In this document: one piece after another, positions 33,738-46,189 of the stretch
How positions within the stretch are numbered: the stretch's first letter is position 1
Layout: the number at the start of each line of letters is the position of its first letter
DNA from: Anisodus tanguticus
Lineage: Eukaryota; Streptophyta; Magnoliopsida; Solanales; Solanaceae
DNA: 64,000 nt
Direction of reading: 5' to 3'
NCBI GenBank assembly: GCA_034509755.1
Contig: CM067561.1
Span: 7,134,646 to 7,198,645, forward strand
Position numbers and translations under genes: made by a program
The notes under the pieces: generated by a model
The model's input: only the letters and a program-made list of their open reading frames with translations
What the model was told of the DNA's origin: nothing
Databases searched by the model: none

Positions 33738-36700
33738 ATGGCTACTGGACAACTTTTCTCCAAGACTACACAAGCTTTGTTCTACAACTACAAGCAGCTT
33801 CCTATTCAGCGCATGCTTGATTTTGATTTCCTTTGCGGTTCGTACAACGCTTCTGGCTCTCAATTGATTTACCGGAAAATATGCACATAACAATCTTGTA
33901 ATTTTCAACGTGTTGGTTAATATTGATTTTGTACTTTTCAAATTTTCAGGGAGGGAAACGCCATCTGTTGCTGGAATCATTAATCCTGGTTCTGAGGGAT
34001 TCCAGAAACTTTTCTTTGGTCAGGAGGAAATTGCAATCCCAGTACATTCCACGTACGTCCTTCTTTTTGTTTTTCAATCATTAGTTATATTCCCATTTTA
34101 TTTTGAGCTTTTTCATTTGGATCTCTAAAAGGCGTTGGTTCGTAGCCTCTATGAATGTGGTCTTCTTCCTTGTTGGTCCCTTCCATATGCTATTTCGCTT
34201 TGGTGTGGCTTAAATATATTTATCTTGCTGCTTCCAATTTTAGCATTTTCCCTGTATATCTGATGATATCATGTGCTAAACATTTAACTTACTGGATCAT
34301 AATTGAGTCACTTCCAAGATGTGCAACGTAGGCAGACATGCAAACAAATGTGTTGTCAAATTTTATCAATTTGAATTACTTGAATTAGTAAAAGATACAG
34401 AAAAATGTGTTGTCACATTTTCTTAGCTTGAATTACTTCAGTTAGTAAAACAATGCCTTAATTCTGAAACTTTCTACAACCACCAGATATGTCATATTTC
34501 TGGCAGATATATTTGAACATTGTTGTGTTTACATACCTTTGTATTACTGGTTTCTATTTGGTGAACATGGTTTCTTATCACTTCCACTGATTAAATTCTA
34601 CATTTTACTCATTCAGTATTGAAGCCGCCTGTGCTGCACATCCCACAGCTGATGTTTTCATAAATTTTGCGTCTTTCAGAAGGTTGGTACTAGCCACTGT
34701 TCTTGTTGTGCTGTCTGCCTTAAATTGCATTTTTTTTTCTGGAAGAGAAAACCTGAAGCTGCAAAAGATTTACTCTTGTTTCTCTGATATTTATTGTCTT
34801 TTTCATTTGCAGTGCTGCTGCCTCCTCCATGTCGGCTCTTAAACAGCCCACCATTAAAGTTGCGGCTATTATAGCTGAAGGTGTTCCTGAGTCGGACGCG
34901 AAGCAGCTGATTGCTTATGCAAAGGCAAACAATAAGGTAGTATTATGTCATACCAATCAGGTTTATGCCTTTACATTCTTTATTATTTTGTCTGGGAGGG
35001 GGGGGGGGGTATATTTTGAATGATGATGTATAATCAGTAAAGGATAAGCTTATGGATAATAAAATGAAGAAATTATCAAAATACTTGTTCTAACATTTCA
35101 TGGTTGCCTATGCTGGAGTGAATGATTCCCCCTTCCCCTGTCCGCAGATTTTATCTTTCTTAAAGAGATTATAGGAAAATGGTAGAATGAGCTCTTAACG
35201 GATCATTGGAGCATTTAGGGTCAATAACTACTCTCGCTCTATTTTTCTGCTTTTATTAATTTCCAAATTTTATGGTGTGTAATATGGTGATCTTTCTCAG
35301 GTGGTTATTGGTCCAGCTACTGTTGGAGGAATTCAAGCTGGTGCTTTTAAGATCGGTGATACTGCTGGAACAATTGATAACATTATTCAGTGCAAACTTT
35401 ACAGACCTGGATCTGTGGGCTTTGTTTCAAAATCTGTGAGTGATTTATTGAGAAATCTCTAATCAATTACACCGGCAACATTTTGTCCCCGCCTATTTTC
35501 TACTTTACTATCTCCTAAAGTGCAAGTAAATAAGAAAATACTTGTGAGATACTTCGATCTATTCTCAACTACTTTCAGAAACAGATCTTTACTTAACTTA
35601 ATGTATGAGACCATTCAAACATCCCTTAATAACTTTTCTCTTGGTGTACAGGGTGGTATGTCTAATGAATTATACAATACAATTGCTCGTGTGACTGATG
35701 GAATTTATGAAGGTTGGGCATTCAGAATTCTGAATCCATCTTATCGGAACATGTTTATATTGTTTTTATTGAGAAATAGAATATGAGTCAATTTTGGTTT
35801 ATGCAGGAATTGCAATCGGTGGAGATGTTTTCCCTGGCTCTACCCTTTCTGATCATGTTTTACGCTTCAACAATATCCCCCAGGTAGTTCATTCGTACAG
35901 GCTATATTCTCCTTGTAATATCACCGAGTTCATCCTAGGCCCTCGCTCTTGTTGCTTTAAGATATCCTGATTTGTTTTTAGTTGTTTAAATTCTTTTAAT
36001 CCCCCATTGTACATGCCTAGAAATAAGCCACCTTTTAGCTGTATGATCCCCGAGCCCCTTTTCTCCTCTGTCCACAGAGACAAAATGTTGGACTGGTGCC
36101 AACAGTTCATCACGGATGAATGGACTCACTAAGTCAGGATCACTAACTAATACTAATCTAATATAATTATATATCTAATATAATAGGAAATACTAATATA
36201 ATAGAAAAGAACTGTATAAAGGTGACATTCCAACCAAGTAGCAAAAGTTCATCCCTTACCACACACACTGTGACTTTGTTGCCTTTCTCCCTAATGTTAA
36301 CCATTAGTATTTATGATTTAAGGTTGATTTAATTCCACTGTATTGATATAACTCGAAGCTCAATGGTGCATAAACAGCTGATGGTTTGAAGTCTTGATGT
36401 ATTTCCTGCTTCTGGTACCACTTTTTCAATTATTAGTTCTTCACTTTCTTTTAGTTGTGTTTTTGGTATACCTAGGTTAAAATGGTGGTTGTTCTCGGGG
36501 AACTTGGTGGACGAGATGAATATTCCTTGGTTGAAGCCTTGAAGCAGGGAAAAATCAACAAGCCTGTTGTTGCCTGGGTTAGTGGAACTTGTGCTACACT
36601 CTTCAAGTCAGAAGTACAATTTGGTCATGCGGTGAGCTCTATTTTCATTAATTTCTGCATTTCCTAGAAACATGTTGCTAGTTGTCTCTTGCAAAAGTCG

Positions 36701-38568
36701 AGAGATGTTTTGACTTAACAGCTTTTTGCCTCTTCTCTTTCCTTCTTTTTAGAAGAGGCTGGACAGTCTAGTCTTTGCAGATGAAGTCTAACTTTGCATG
36801 GGTCTTTGTCAAATAGGGGGCAAAGAGTGGTGGTGAAATGGAGTCTGCACAAGCAAAGAACCAAGCACTCAGAGATGCCGGAGCTGTAGTTCCAACCTCA
36901 TATGAAGCTTTTGAAGGAGCAATTAAAGAAGCTTTTGAAAAGCTAGTGAGTCTCTTGATATTCAGCAGATATTAAAGCCTTCTACTCTGCTATTAATTCT
37001 AACAGCACTGCATATTTGTTTTGGTAGGTTGAAGCAGGAAAGACTACTCCTATAAAGGAAATTACACCTCCTCAAATACCTGAGGATCTTAGCACGGCAA
37101 TTAAGAGTGGGAAAGTTCGGGCCCCAACTCATATTGTTTCCACAATATCTGACGACAGAGGTATTGTTGGATTTGTGTATCGTCTATCAATGATTAATTT
37201 GTTTTTCTGGTGGCTAAATAGGAGTGCTCATTGTGTCTTCAACTTCTATTCACAGGTGAAGAGCCTTGCTATGCTGGCGTACCCATGTCATCCATTGTGG
37301 AGCAGGGACTCGGTGTTGGTGATGTAATATCCCTCTTGTGGTTCAAACGTAGCCTACCACGTTATTGCACACGTTTTATTGAGGTAAGTTTCTTACGATT
37401 GCAATTCTATCACTATTTCAGTAGGTTATAAACACTTAAGTTTAATCATCAGTTTCTGCCAACTGCTATCATTCTGTTTTCTAAACCTTAATATGCTTTG
37501 TCGTGGTTGATTTCTTGGCAGATTTGCGTCATGTTGTGTGCTGACCATGGTCCTTGTGTTTCTGGTGCACACAATTCCATTGTAACTGCCAGGGCCGGGA
37601 AAGATCTGGTTTCCTGCCTTGTTTCTGGTACGTTACAGTCTGCAGGTTTCTAGATATGCATTTATTTTTCAATCAGAACTAGAATTAATAATGTGGCTCT
37701 TAATAGGATTGCTGACTATTGGACCACGCTTTGGTGGTGCTATTGATGATGCTGCCCGGTACTTCAAGGATGCTTATGACAAGGTGAGGCTTATGATTTA
37801 TGAGCATTTCCTAAGCCACTCATCAGGCTAGAAGCAGTTCCTGCTTGTCTCTTGTGTCCAGATATTTTCAAATTCTTTGTATTTGCAGGGTCTTACTCCG
37901 TATGAGTTTGTGGAAAGCATGAAGAAGAAGGGAATTCGAGTGCCAGGAATCGGCCACAGGTAGCATATCTTGTAGCTTCTTGATCATATCCTATAATTGT
38001 TCGTTAAGTTATAGAAGCGAAAGATGTACTTAAATATTTTGAACTTGTAGGGTTATCATGCTTCTAGACTTTATTTGACGTACCACGTCTACTTCTTGTG
38101 TGACAGGATTAAGAGAGGTGACAACAGAGATAAGAGAGTGGAACTACTGCAGCGTTATGCTAGGGAAAATTTCCCTTCGGTTAAGTACATGGAATATGCT
38201 GTTGAGGTTGAAACTTACACACTCTCAAAGGCAAACAACCTAGTCCTCAACGTGGATGGTGCCATTGGATCTCTCTTCTTGGATCTCCTTGCAGGTAGTG
38301 GAATGTTCACCAAGCCAGAAATTGATGAAATAGTGGAGATTGGTTACCTCAATGGACTTTTTGTGCTGGCTCGTTCAATTGGGCTTATAGGGTGAGTTGC
38401 ATGATGCTCAAACACCATTATAGATTCACTGTCAGTAATTCTTATTTATGATAGCTCGGTTCTAATTACTTCTGTACCTTTTGAAATATCAGGCACACAT
38501 TCGACCAGAAGAGATTGAAGCAGCCTCTGTACCGCCACCCATGGGAAGATGTCCTCTACACCAAGTGA
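33738..38568 (+). CDS. ACLB: ATP-citrate lyase subunit B, 16 coding exons
   Basis: The enzyme makes acetyl-CoA and oxaloacetate from citrate, CoA and ATP in the cytosol, as a complex with ACLA. Exons: 33738-33837, 33950-34052, 34617-34682, 34813-34936, 35301-35435, 35652-35712, 35807-35883, 36476-36631, 36817-36945, 37028-37160, 37256-37383, 37522-37627, 37707-37783, 37889-37959, 38107-38391, 38493-38568. All introns are GT-AG and phases fit, giving 608 residues, the usual plant length. It starts MATGQLFSKTTQALFYNYKQ. The succinyl-CoA-synthetase-like part has the phosphohistidine motif VQFGHAGAKSGG (His about 273). The citrate-synthase-like part has ADHGPCVSGAHN (about 410-421) and GHRIKRGDNRDKRV (from about 487). 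No disabling change is seen. Confidence 0.96.
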
Positions 38569-38900
38569 AGAAAAAGTTGGCTGCTCCCAATCTGTAGTTT
38601 TCATTCAAACTATTTGGTTAGCCATTTGTTCTGTGTGAGTGATTCATGTGTTAGACTAGTGTTTCTACTACTCCTAAGGGCTCTGATGAGCATTTCATTT
38701 TGTATGTTCTTAGGTAGATTCCTACGAGACAAGTCTGAGTTTTCATTTATGATCAATTCTTAGTTCCACGCAAAGTGCTTTTCCCCCTCTTTTCATGTCA
38801 TAAAGAAATAAGGCATTTCATTGTTGTACCAGTTTCACCTGATTTCAAGTGTCTATGCACTGTTTGCATAAAAGAAAATTTAGTAGTTACATGAAAAGGC
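38569..38900 (+). other. ACLB 3' UTR and flank
   Basis: T-rich sequence after the TGA at 38566. AATAAG-like signals near 38807 may be the polyadenylation site. Nothing else is seen. Confidence 0.45.
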
Positions 38901-38901
38901 T

Positions 38902-39612
38902 TCAATTTCTGGCAACCATAGACGGACTGATACAGTTTTGAATGGATTTTGGCACTCTGCTACTAGCATGGGATGATAAACTGGATATTGGATCTGCCCA
39001 AAGACCTAGGAGAAGTCCCCCCAATATTTTTATGTTTTGTTTAGTTTCCAAATCCATGGATTTTATTGCTAAAGCACCCGTAGTGAGTGTGTTTGCAAGC
39101 ACGGATTATAGGGCTAAGTCTAACCATGTTTGAACCTTCTTCTGAAACTGAGTTGATATATAATCCCACTTTGGAGACTCATATTTCCCGAAACATTCGC
39201 GGTAGGTAGGATATGGTGTCACAAATTGTAGTCTACTCAACATGTGTCGATTCTTTGCTGGAGAACTAAATTTACCCATTTTTATCACTCAAGTGGATCT
39301 CTCCGTGCTACTGAGTTTTGAGCAGACTACGGATTTATTCGACGATCTTTTTTTTAGTTTCTCATTCAGTGTCTGATATTCATATTGAAGCTCGATTAAA
39401 TCCGAATTCGTGCCATAAAATCCCATAGTAGAAGTAAATCCCTTCCCAACAAAAGTGAAGCTATTCTCCAACCATTTCCCGAACATCTTCTTTAAGTATA
39501 TGGCTAACACACCCATGTTGGGGTTCTTTATGATATTACATTCGATCTCAAAAATGATTTGGAGAATTGGACAAGAGGCGAATTGGGTGTCAATAATAGT
39601 ACGAACCTTCAC
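38902..39612 (-). pseudogene. Unrecognised protein remnant, one frame with two stops
   Basis: From 39612 down to 38902 one minus-strand frame stays open for about 236 codons except for TGA near 39290 and a stop near 39104. The content looks protein-like: a hydrophobic lead, a short coiled-coil patch (LQYEYQTLNEKLKKRSS) and FVTPYPTYRECFGKYESPKW. I do not recognise the family. It sits between ACLB and the pararetrovirus but outside the viral terminal repeats. It could be a piece of another retroelement or of a host gene. Confidence 0.4.
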
Positions 39613-39739
39613 GTGGGAGGGGCAATGTGATACGAAAGGGAACAGTCATCACTTTGGCCCCACCAATTCCATTATACTCGTCTTCATCTTTTTATCTTCT
39701 TTTCTTATCTTAGATGCAACATTAATAAAATTAGGCCAT

Positions 39740-39920
39740 AAAACCAGTATTTTAAAAGTTATTTTCAGGACTCGTTTCGGAGCTCACTCGGAGCGGAATA
39801 ATGGCAAAACGCCTCGAGGCTCACGTGCGGGGCTTAGTTTCTATGAGGCTTACGTCATAAGCGTCCGATTGTACGCCTTAAACACGCCTAACGCCCAACG
39901 CCCAACGCTTGGGGCTCGCC
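39740..39920. repeat. CGCCTCGAGG-type dispersed repeat, left arm
   Basis: GC-rich words such as ACGCCTCGAGGCTCACG, GGGGCTTAG, GAGGCTTACG and TACGCCTTAAACACGCC occur in a short space. Related words in reverse occur at 47640-47745 on the other side of the pararetrovirus. I read the two as ends of one older repeat with an AT-rich middle. Confidence 0.45.
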
Positions 39921-40313
39921 TAACAGTTCTTACACAAATTATGTGTTAAATTCCTTAATTAAAATCGTGACCCTCATAATTCTTTAACAAATGAATGATA
40001 TCACTTAATATTTCTTTTAAAAATACATAGCCGAGTTGTACATCTTCACTTGTCATGATCTTTTGTCCTATGTATCAAAATTATCATATTTTATTATTTT
40101 GCTATTTGAAAGTAATTTTTTATACAATAAGGAGTTACATTTTAATTATAATACTGATAAAGTTTATTGATTATTTGCTTATAGGAAGATAAAATGAATA
40201 CTATGATAGTTATATTATTTCAAGAAATTGTGATGTTTTCATTATTTGAAAGTTAACATGTTGGAGTTGATTTGCATTTCATAATAGCTTTTATTTCATT
40301 GTATTGTTTAAAA
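39921..40313. other. AT-rich interior of the dispersed repeat
   Basis: No gene. The stretch ends in the CT microsatellite directly before the viral insertion. Confidence 0.35.
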
Positions 40314-40337
40314 CTCTCTCTCTCTCTCTCTCTCTCT
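40314..40337. repeat. CT microsatellite at the left edge of the viral insertion
   Basis: Twelve CT units, seven bases from the left terminal repeat. The opposite edge is a TA repeat at 47527-47545. Confidence 0.9.
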
Positions 40338-40344
40338 AATAAAT

Positions 40345-40591
40345 ATTAACTTACAAATTAAGGTTCAGGTTAAGGAAACCATAATCTTAAGGATCTGCAG
40401 GAATTTAAATCAAATAGGTGGTAGAACCGGTCAATTATTTAATGCATGGATTTAAATGATTTAAAAGCATGAAGTATTTAAAAGATTAGGAGGTAATACC
40501 GTCCATAATCATATTCATTGAAAATATTAAAATTTACAAAGTATTTTGTCAAGGAGATATACCTTGAGAATTTCTAAGGTATTTTGGATCA
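40345..40591 (-). repeat. Terminal direct repeat of the pararetrovirus, viral 3' side
   Basis: From ATTAACTTACAAATTAAGG to TTTTGGATCA it matches 47279-47525 with a moderate number of scattered differences, same orientation. Confidence 0.85.
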
Positions 40592-40769
40592 GATGAACTG
40601 AATCATATGAATTCTGTTTAAGGTATTTGAAGTCACATGAACAGAATCATATGATGGGTATTTTGATCTAACCTAAAGGGGATTTTATTTGGAGCTCTCA
40701 CTTCTCTCTAGAAAAGAGTTGAAAGGAAAAGCTTACAAGAAAGAGAACTCAGAAAAAAAACTTGTCTAA

Positions 40770-40830
40770 CTAAGGGAGAGAGAGTCTTCTTTTATAAGAG
40801 TTTTATATGGTATTTTGATAAATAAAAGGA
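40770..40830 (-). promoter_or_regulatory. Possible viral promoter
   Basis: On the minus strand ACTCTTATAAAAGAAGACTC contains a good TATA box, followed by a CT-rich start-like tract (CTCTCTCTCCC). It lies between the end of the last viral frame and the 3' terminal repeat. That suits the single pregenomic promoter of a circular pararetrovirus genome. Confidence 0.45.
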
Positions 40831-40957
40831 AATCTAACTATTCATCTAAATGGAGAATAATTATTCATCCAAGTGGAGAATGATTATTCATCTGACTGCA
40901 GATTGACATCATCCTTTTTGGCATTTTCTTGAATTATTGCTGGAATATTTGCTTTTA

Positions 40958-42752
40958 CTATTTGTTTTTTGAAAGTCTCTTTTTCAGGCATTTTCTTTTG
41001 TCGGAATTTTGTCTGACTTTTACTCCAGGTATTTTGTCTTTTCTTGGCAATCTTTTCCAGAATCCACTGTTGCCGAAAATTGGACTGTCTTCAATATCAA
41101 TATATGGTTCTTCGTCTTCTGATGAAAAGCCTTGTTTTGATGAAGATGGTGCAAACTTCAGAATTATGGCCTGCATTTCTTCTGAATTTTTTGCCGCTGC
41201 AAGCATTGATACCATCTGTAATTTTTGTGAAAGGAACTGGGTGTGCCCTGGTGTTTGTAGAGACACCTGCATTTGAATGAATTTTCGAGCACCTGCATTT
41301 GAATGAATTTTCGAGCATTTAGTCATTCCTGGACTTTTTGTGGTGTGAGGTTTGTTGGTAATTTAAAGCTGTCTCACCATCGGATCTTAAATCTTCTTCG
41401 GATTGTCGAAATTTTATTTTCAGAATAATCGACAGACCATGTGAAACCCCATGGTAAATGGAATTTGGTGTGAAAAATGTGCAGTGACACAAATCTTTTT
41501 TCTTCTTCTGTGGGTTTATATTGGGATTTAAAAATGCTGAAGGATTTAGTGACTTGGGGGTTTTGTATTTCAAGGGAGGATCCGAATTGTTCCCACCATG
41601 AATTCCACCATGTTGGAAATTGTGATGGATTACATGAGGTATCAAAATGGAAAAGTCAAGTGTGACATTGGTTGGTATTTTGAATAAAAAAGAAATTGAA
41701 CCACGCTTGTTGGTAATCCCAGTAATTAAATAGAATATCAAAAAATGATTCATTTTTATGGGTATCTGGGAAATTTAGGAGTTGAGACAGATCATTTCCC
41801 CAATCGCTTGGAGCAATTACGTTAAGCATTTTGCAAATAGAATAAGAGGGATTTGAGTTATTTATATAATAATTATTTTTAATTGGCGTTGATCCTGATA
41901 TTTCAAAGATAGCCTGGTAAAAATATGAGGTTTTTAAAATATCCCATGATTTGTAAAACCATCCTTGGCCAAAATAAATTTGTAATGCTAAAAAAGGGTC
42001 TTGGTCCACAAATCCTTTTTCAATGGTTACAATATTTTGAAAAAATGGTTTTATGAAGAATTCAGGGGTAGGTTTTTTGGGGACTTGTGATACCACAAGT
42101 TGGATTTGAAAATTGTTTTTGAGAAAGAGTTTTTGAAGATTCTTCTTTCTCAAGTTGAGTTTTTGAAAATTATTTTTGAGAAAGAGTTTTTGAAGATTCT
42201 CCTTTCTCGATTTTTGTAAAATTTTGAGACGTTTTTTCCTCTCCTGAGCTTTGAGCAACTTCTTGTTTGGGATTTTGAAGTTGTATCAATGTCTGCTGTT
42301 ATTTTTTGTGCTGGTGTTTTTTGCACAGAAGCTGCGGCATTTTCATTTTCTTCTTTCATCACTGCGTCATACCATGTCAGGGATTTTTCAGTAGGAGGTT
42401 TGGCAAGGAATTTTTCTTTTTCTTCTTTTATTGGTTTGGAGTTTGCGGGTTTTTTGGAGGCCATGGAATTTGTTTGTTGTTGTGGTGCAACAACTGGTGT
42501 ATTTATTGGTGGAGGGATATCATCTTTTCTCTTTTGGAGCAAGGCTCCACACATCTCATGGTTACAGTATTGTCCGGATTCTCGCATGTCCTTCCTGAAT
42601 ATTTTTTCTTTGTAGCCCAGACAGTGGGGCAAGTGACAATGATAGGACATCTTTGTGTTGTAACCAGTTTTAGAAATCTGTGGGTTTTCTCTCATGTTTT
42701 TGAGGAAATCACTGGTTAAAAGATTTTTAAAGCAAAAATTATTAGGAATCAA
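40958..42752 (-). pseudogene. C-terminal viral region of unknown function
   Basis: Three to four overlapping frames (42752-42150, 42258-41656, 41753-41319, 41326-40958) together read as one shifted ORF. It begins with a Cys/His cluster (YHCHLPHC and YCNHEMCG) that looks zinc-binding. A Lys-rich basic part follows, then an aromatic-rich segment with repeated WYKSWDI-like and NYWDYQ words, and a polar end. There is no YxDD, no RNase H motif. Segments of this kind occur next to the polyprotein of some plant endogenous pararetroviruses; the role is not known to me. Confidence 0.45.
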
Positions 42753-42979
42753 TTTGCAGAAAATATTTTTAATGCAATATTTTGAAAATATCTTTGATGT
42801 TGTAAATCATGCTTCAAAAGTTTTGTGTATGTAAAGGCATCAATTATTTTGATGGAACTGGTATCACGGTATCTAGGGGACTCAGAATTCTGATCTAAAA
42901 AACTATTTCTTAATTCTCCTAGATGACACGAATAAGTTTTTATCAGATTGAGGTCTCTAGCTTTTGGTTTTGTCAAAAA

Positions 42980-43757
42980 AAGGGAATCTTAAATTCTTAT
43001 TATTGGAATCAAAAGAGATGAAATCATTATCAACCTTAAAAGGGGTGATAAGATTTATAAACGGTGTCCCTAAGATAACGGAGTTGTGAATGTCTTTTAC
43101 TAAAACAAACGATGTTGCTATAGAAACTCCATCGTTAATAATAGATGCGCTGGTTTGGAAATTGATTTCTAACTTTGTGTTATTAACGGCTGCTAATGTT
43201 TCCTAGGTATTTTTATGGAATTTATCAGGTATTAGACCTGTTTTTATGCAATTCAGATCTTCTCATGTGTCAAAAAAAGCAATAGTAGTGATTCTAAAAT
43301 TGCATGGGAATTTAAGGTTTATTTTGACAAGGTATTTTTTTGACGTGATCTGTCTTAAGAAAGTAAGGAATTCTTTTGGGATCTCTTCAAGATGTGGGTT
43401 ATCAGAAGGTCCTTCTGAATTTTCAGAGTCAGAATTGTCGAACTCAAAACTCTCCTGGGTTTCTTTTGAAATGATTGTTTTTATTAATAGAGAATCTTGT
43501 TCTTGTTTTTCTTTTATAACCTTGATCTCTAGTTTTATTTGTTTTATCTTCTTTTGAAGTTCTAGAACTGGCGTTTCTCTGGAATCTTTCATCTTTTTAC
43601 CCTTCTTCAGGATTTTGATCAAGTCGTAAGTATTTTTGGAAGTATTTGGCAAAATCGTATTTTTGGTATCTTTTTTCTCGTCTGTAAAGGATTTGAGGAG
43701 TTTATTCAAATAATCCTTTTGGTGTTCGACATCTATGTATTTAACCATATCTAACAT
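42980..43757 (-). pseudogene. Viral protease-like region with coiled-coil lead
   Basis: 43757-43263 carries a Lys/Glu-rich coiled coil, an acidic Ser/Glu patch and then the start of a protease fold. The active-site region near 43265 reads FFDT then a stop, then EDLNC, which fits a damaged DTGAD-type aspartic protease site. Downstream near 43080 ILGTPFINLI matches the flap-to-C-terminal motif of retroviral proteases. Two or more stops break it. No RT follows as it should in the usual order. Confidence 0.6.
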
Positions 43758-43763
43758 GAATTC

Positions 43764-44906
43764 TTAGTCTTTGGTTAAAGCACAAACATGTTTTCCCTTA
43801 CCCTTATCAGATTTTTCAGATGAACTGGTCATGAGCAATTCATCTATTTGGAGGGCTTTGTTGTCTTCAGTAGACAGAGAAATATAGTTAGGTTCTGACT
43901 CGGCATTTGAATCGGAGGAATCAATGCGAAGATTAGAGATTTTTTGGGTTACCTCGTCGTCTAGTTTCAATTCTTGTAATTTTTTATTCATTTTACAGAA
44001 TCTCAAAGTATGACTTTTTTTGTGACATCTGTAACACGTAATGTCTTTGTATTTAGAATCAACTTTTTTGGGATTCGGTCTATTTTTGGAATAACGAGTA
44101 TTTTTGTAAGAATTTTTGTAATACTCTTCGTTAGTCTTGTTGAAATCCCTCTTTTTGTAACCTCTTGATGTACTCTTAAGGGATTTATGAGTCTTGCTAC
44201 AGTTTCCTGTACAACTCGGAGAACGTTTTGTGATATTAGTATCAAATTGTTTGCAAAAAGTATCAAGTTCGCACCTAGTTCTCTTTAGCTCCAATTTGAG
44301 GTGTTTTTTTAATTTCAGGTCTCGACAGATCCTTAGACCTTCCTGTTGAGTTATACTGACTAGTTGTCCGTATGTAAACTCATTGTAGGGTATAATCTGT
44401 TTACCACAATTCTCTTTGATTTTGTTCCTAACCTTTTCTCCTAAAAGGGTTGGTAGTCCGGCCAAGAATTTCTCTTTCCAAAATGGCTGGTTGGAATCTT
44501 CCCTGAGCATAACTCTGGTTAAGAAAATATTTTTGTACCATTGAAAATCACTGAGTTTTTTGCACTTGAGGTTAGAAAGTAACTCGGCATTTTTATCTTT
44601 CAGATGCGAAGAATCTCCTATGAAATTTAAAGAGATTGTGAGTATCAATGTTGATACAACATCTTGTAGGGGTTCACCCTTATCATCGAGGATTGAAATT
44701 CCTTCTTCATCAGTTTTGATGGAATTGATGATGTCTTCCTTTTGTTGATCAGTGAGATAATTATCCCACCAACCTTTCAATTGACCAGAGAATCCTGCGA
44801 TGAGCAGTTCTTTAATGGTCTTGTCTTGTGTACCATTCTGGGTTTTATAGGCATTTGCAGCCATGGTCATTTGTTGGAGAAAGCTGAGGATATTATATTC
44901 AGTCAT
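43764..44906 (-). pseudogene. Viral capsid-like (gag) region with CCHC zinc knuckle
   Basis: The longest viral frame, 380 codons. The first half is helical with a GQLKGWWDNYL motif typical of gag/capsid proteins. A Lys/Arg-rich basic patch (about residues 215-275) and the zinc knuckle CYRCHKKSHTLRFC follow at about residues 290-303, with CX2CX4HX4C spacing intact. An acidic Ser-rich tail ends it. It is in the same frame as the upstream linker and the downstream protease lead, so it was part of one polyprotein; single stops now separate them. Confidence 0.75.
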
Positions 44907-44918
44907 CCCATCTATATT

Positions 44919-46180
44919 CTAATCATAAATGGAGGAGACATTGAAACATGAATGAGCTAGGGGTTTTACTATTCCTAGATCTGGAGCAGGAATTATTTGC
45001 AACTGTTGTTGTTGTACCTGTTGTATTGGTCTTTGCCAATCCATATGGTTAACAAATGGTTTTTTATTTTGAATTTGTTCTAGAGTATCACTGTCGTCGA
45101 AATCATTCGTTAGAGTTGTAATTTTATTGGATGATTGTGGGGTATCTGGAATAACGTGTTCTGTATTAGAACTATTGGATGTCCCAATTCTACTCAATTG
45201 ATCCTCTATAGCCTGAATAAATTCAGACTTGTTTTGTTGGATATTTTTGACACCATCTTTGGACAATTGAAAGAGTTTAAAGATTGGGCTTTGACTTTTC
45301 AATTTCATATCCTTAGTCGTTCCTGGGGAATCTATGGTGACTAAAGGGTTAGTTTTTATGTGTTTCACTCTATCGAGTTGTTTTCCTAGGGTATTCAAAC
45401 TGATATTGGTGAAATTGTTTTGTGCGAGGATATTCTTTGTATTTGTTTTTTCATCCTCTGCTGGATTTTTAAGAGGAATCGCGTCTACAAGGCAACCATG
45501 AATGTTTAGTTTAATACCTTGTAGAGGAGGGTGGTTGGACTGAACTTTCGTAGAATCAGTTAGGGTTTTCCACTCCGGTGGTTTGTTCCCAATCGTAACG
45601 GGATTTACCGTTTTAGAAAAGGGATATTCTATGGAATTTTCGGAGGAATAATAATCGAACCAGTCAAAGAATAGAATGTTTATCCTATGCTTATTTACAA
45701 AATCAAAAAATTTCCCCTATATTTGTGTCCTAGTACTTGAAAAGGTTTTAAGGAACCAAATTCTTTTTTCTAGGTTGTATTTTTCATAAAAATCATTTTG
45801 TAGGAATTTCTTGTCTATTTGGAATTCTTTTTCTAAAACACCTATTTTGTTTACTATGTTCTCTGTAATTGAGAAAAATATCGGACTAGTCGGTTCTTGG
45901 CCCTCTATTTTTTCTCTAACAGTGGAATTTTCATAAACGGCTCTAGGTATTTCGTTAGTATAGTCTACGTTTCTTAGATTGGGTAAATCTGACGTAGAAT
46001 GTCTAGGTTTTGTTTTGTAAGGAGTATTTTTCACTGAAGGAATCTGTGAGACTCTTCCTAAGTCTAGGGTTTCTATGGAATTAGAATCATCGTATCTACT
46101 ACTTGTAGATTTTCTATGGAACGATAGACTAACTCTACCATCCTAGTATTGGGTTATTTATCTAAGATGGGTATTTGGTT
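44919..46180 (-). pseudogene. Viral linker region between movement and capsid parts
   Basis: Frames 46034-45717 and 45398-44919 share one reading frame with the capsid part and hold Ser/Thr/Pro-rich sequence with a Gln run (VQQQQLQ) near the end. A coiled-coil-like piece lies at about 45850. No enzyme motif is seen. Stops near 45716 and 44916 break the frame. Confidence 0.5.
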
Positions 46181-46189
46181 GGGAAGTCT

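Noticed and set aside
40345..40591. LTR-retrotransposon reading of the viral insertion
   Set aside because: The repeats do not start TG and end CA, no integrase is present, the Met site is inside the unit at a leader distance, and the first ORF has movement-protein motifs. A pararetrovirus explains this better.
42289..42719. Phe/Cys-rich plus-strand frames at 42289-42719
   Set aside because: They are antisense to the viral C-terminal region; composition is that of the reverse strand of Lys-rich coding.
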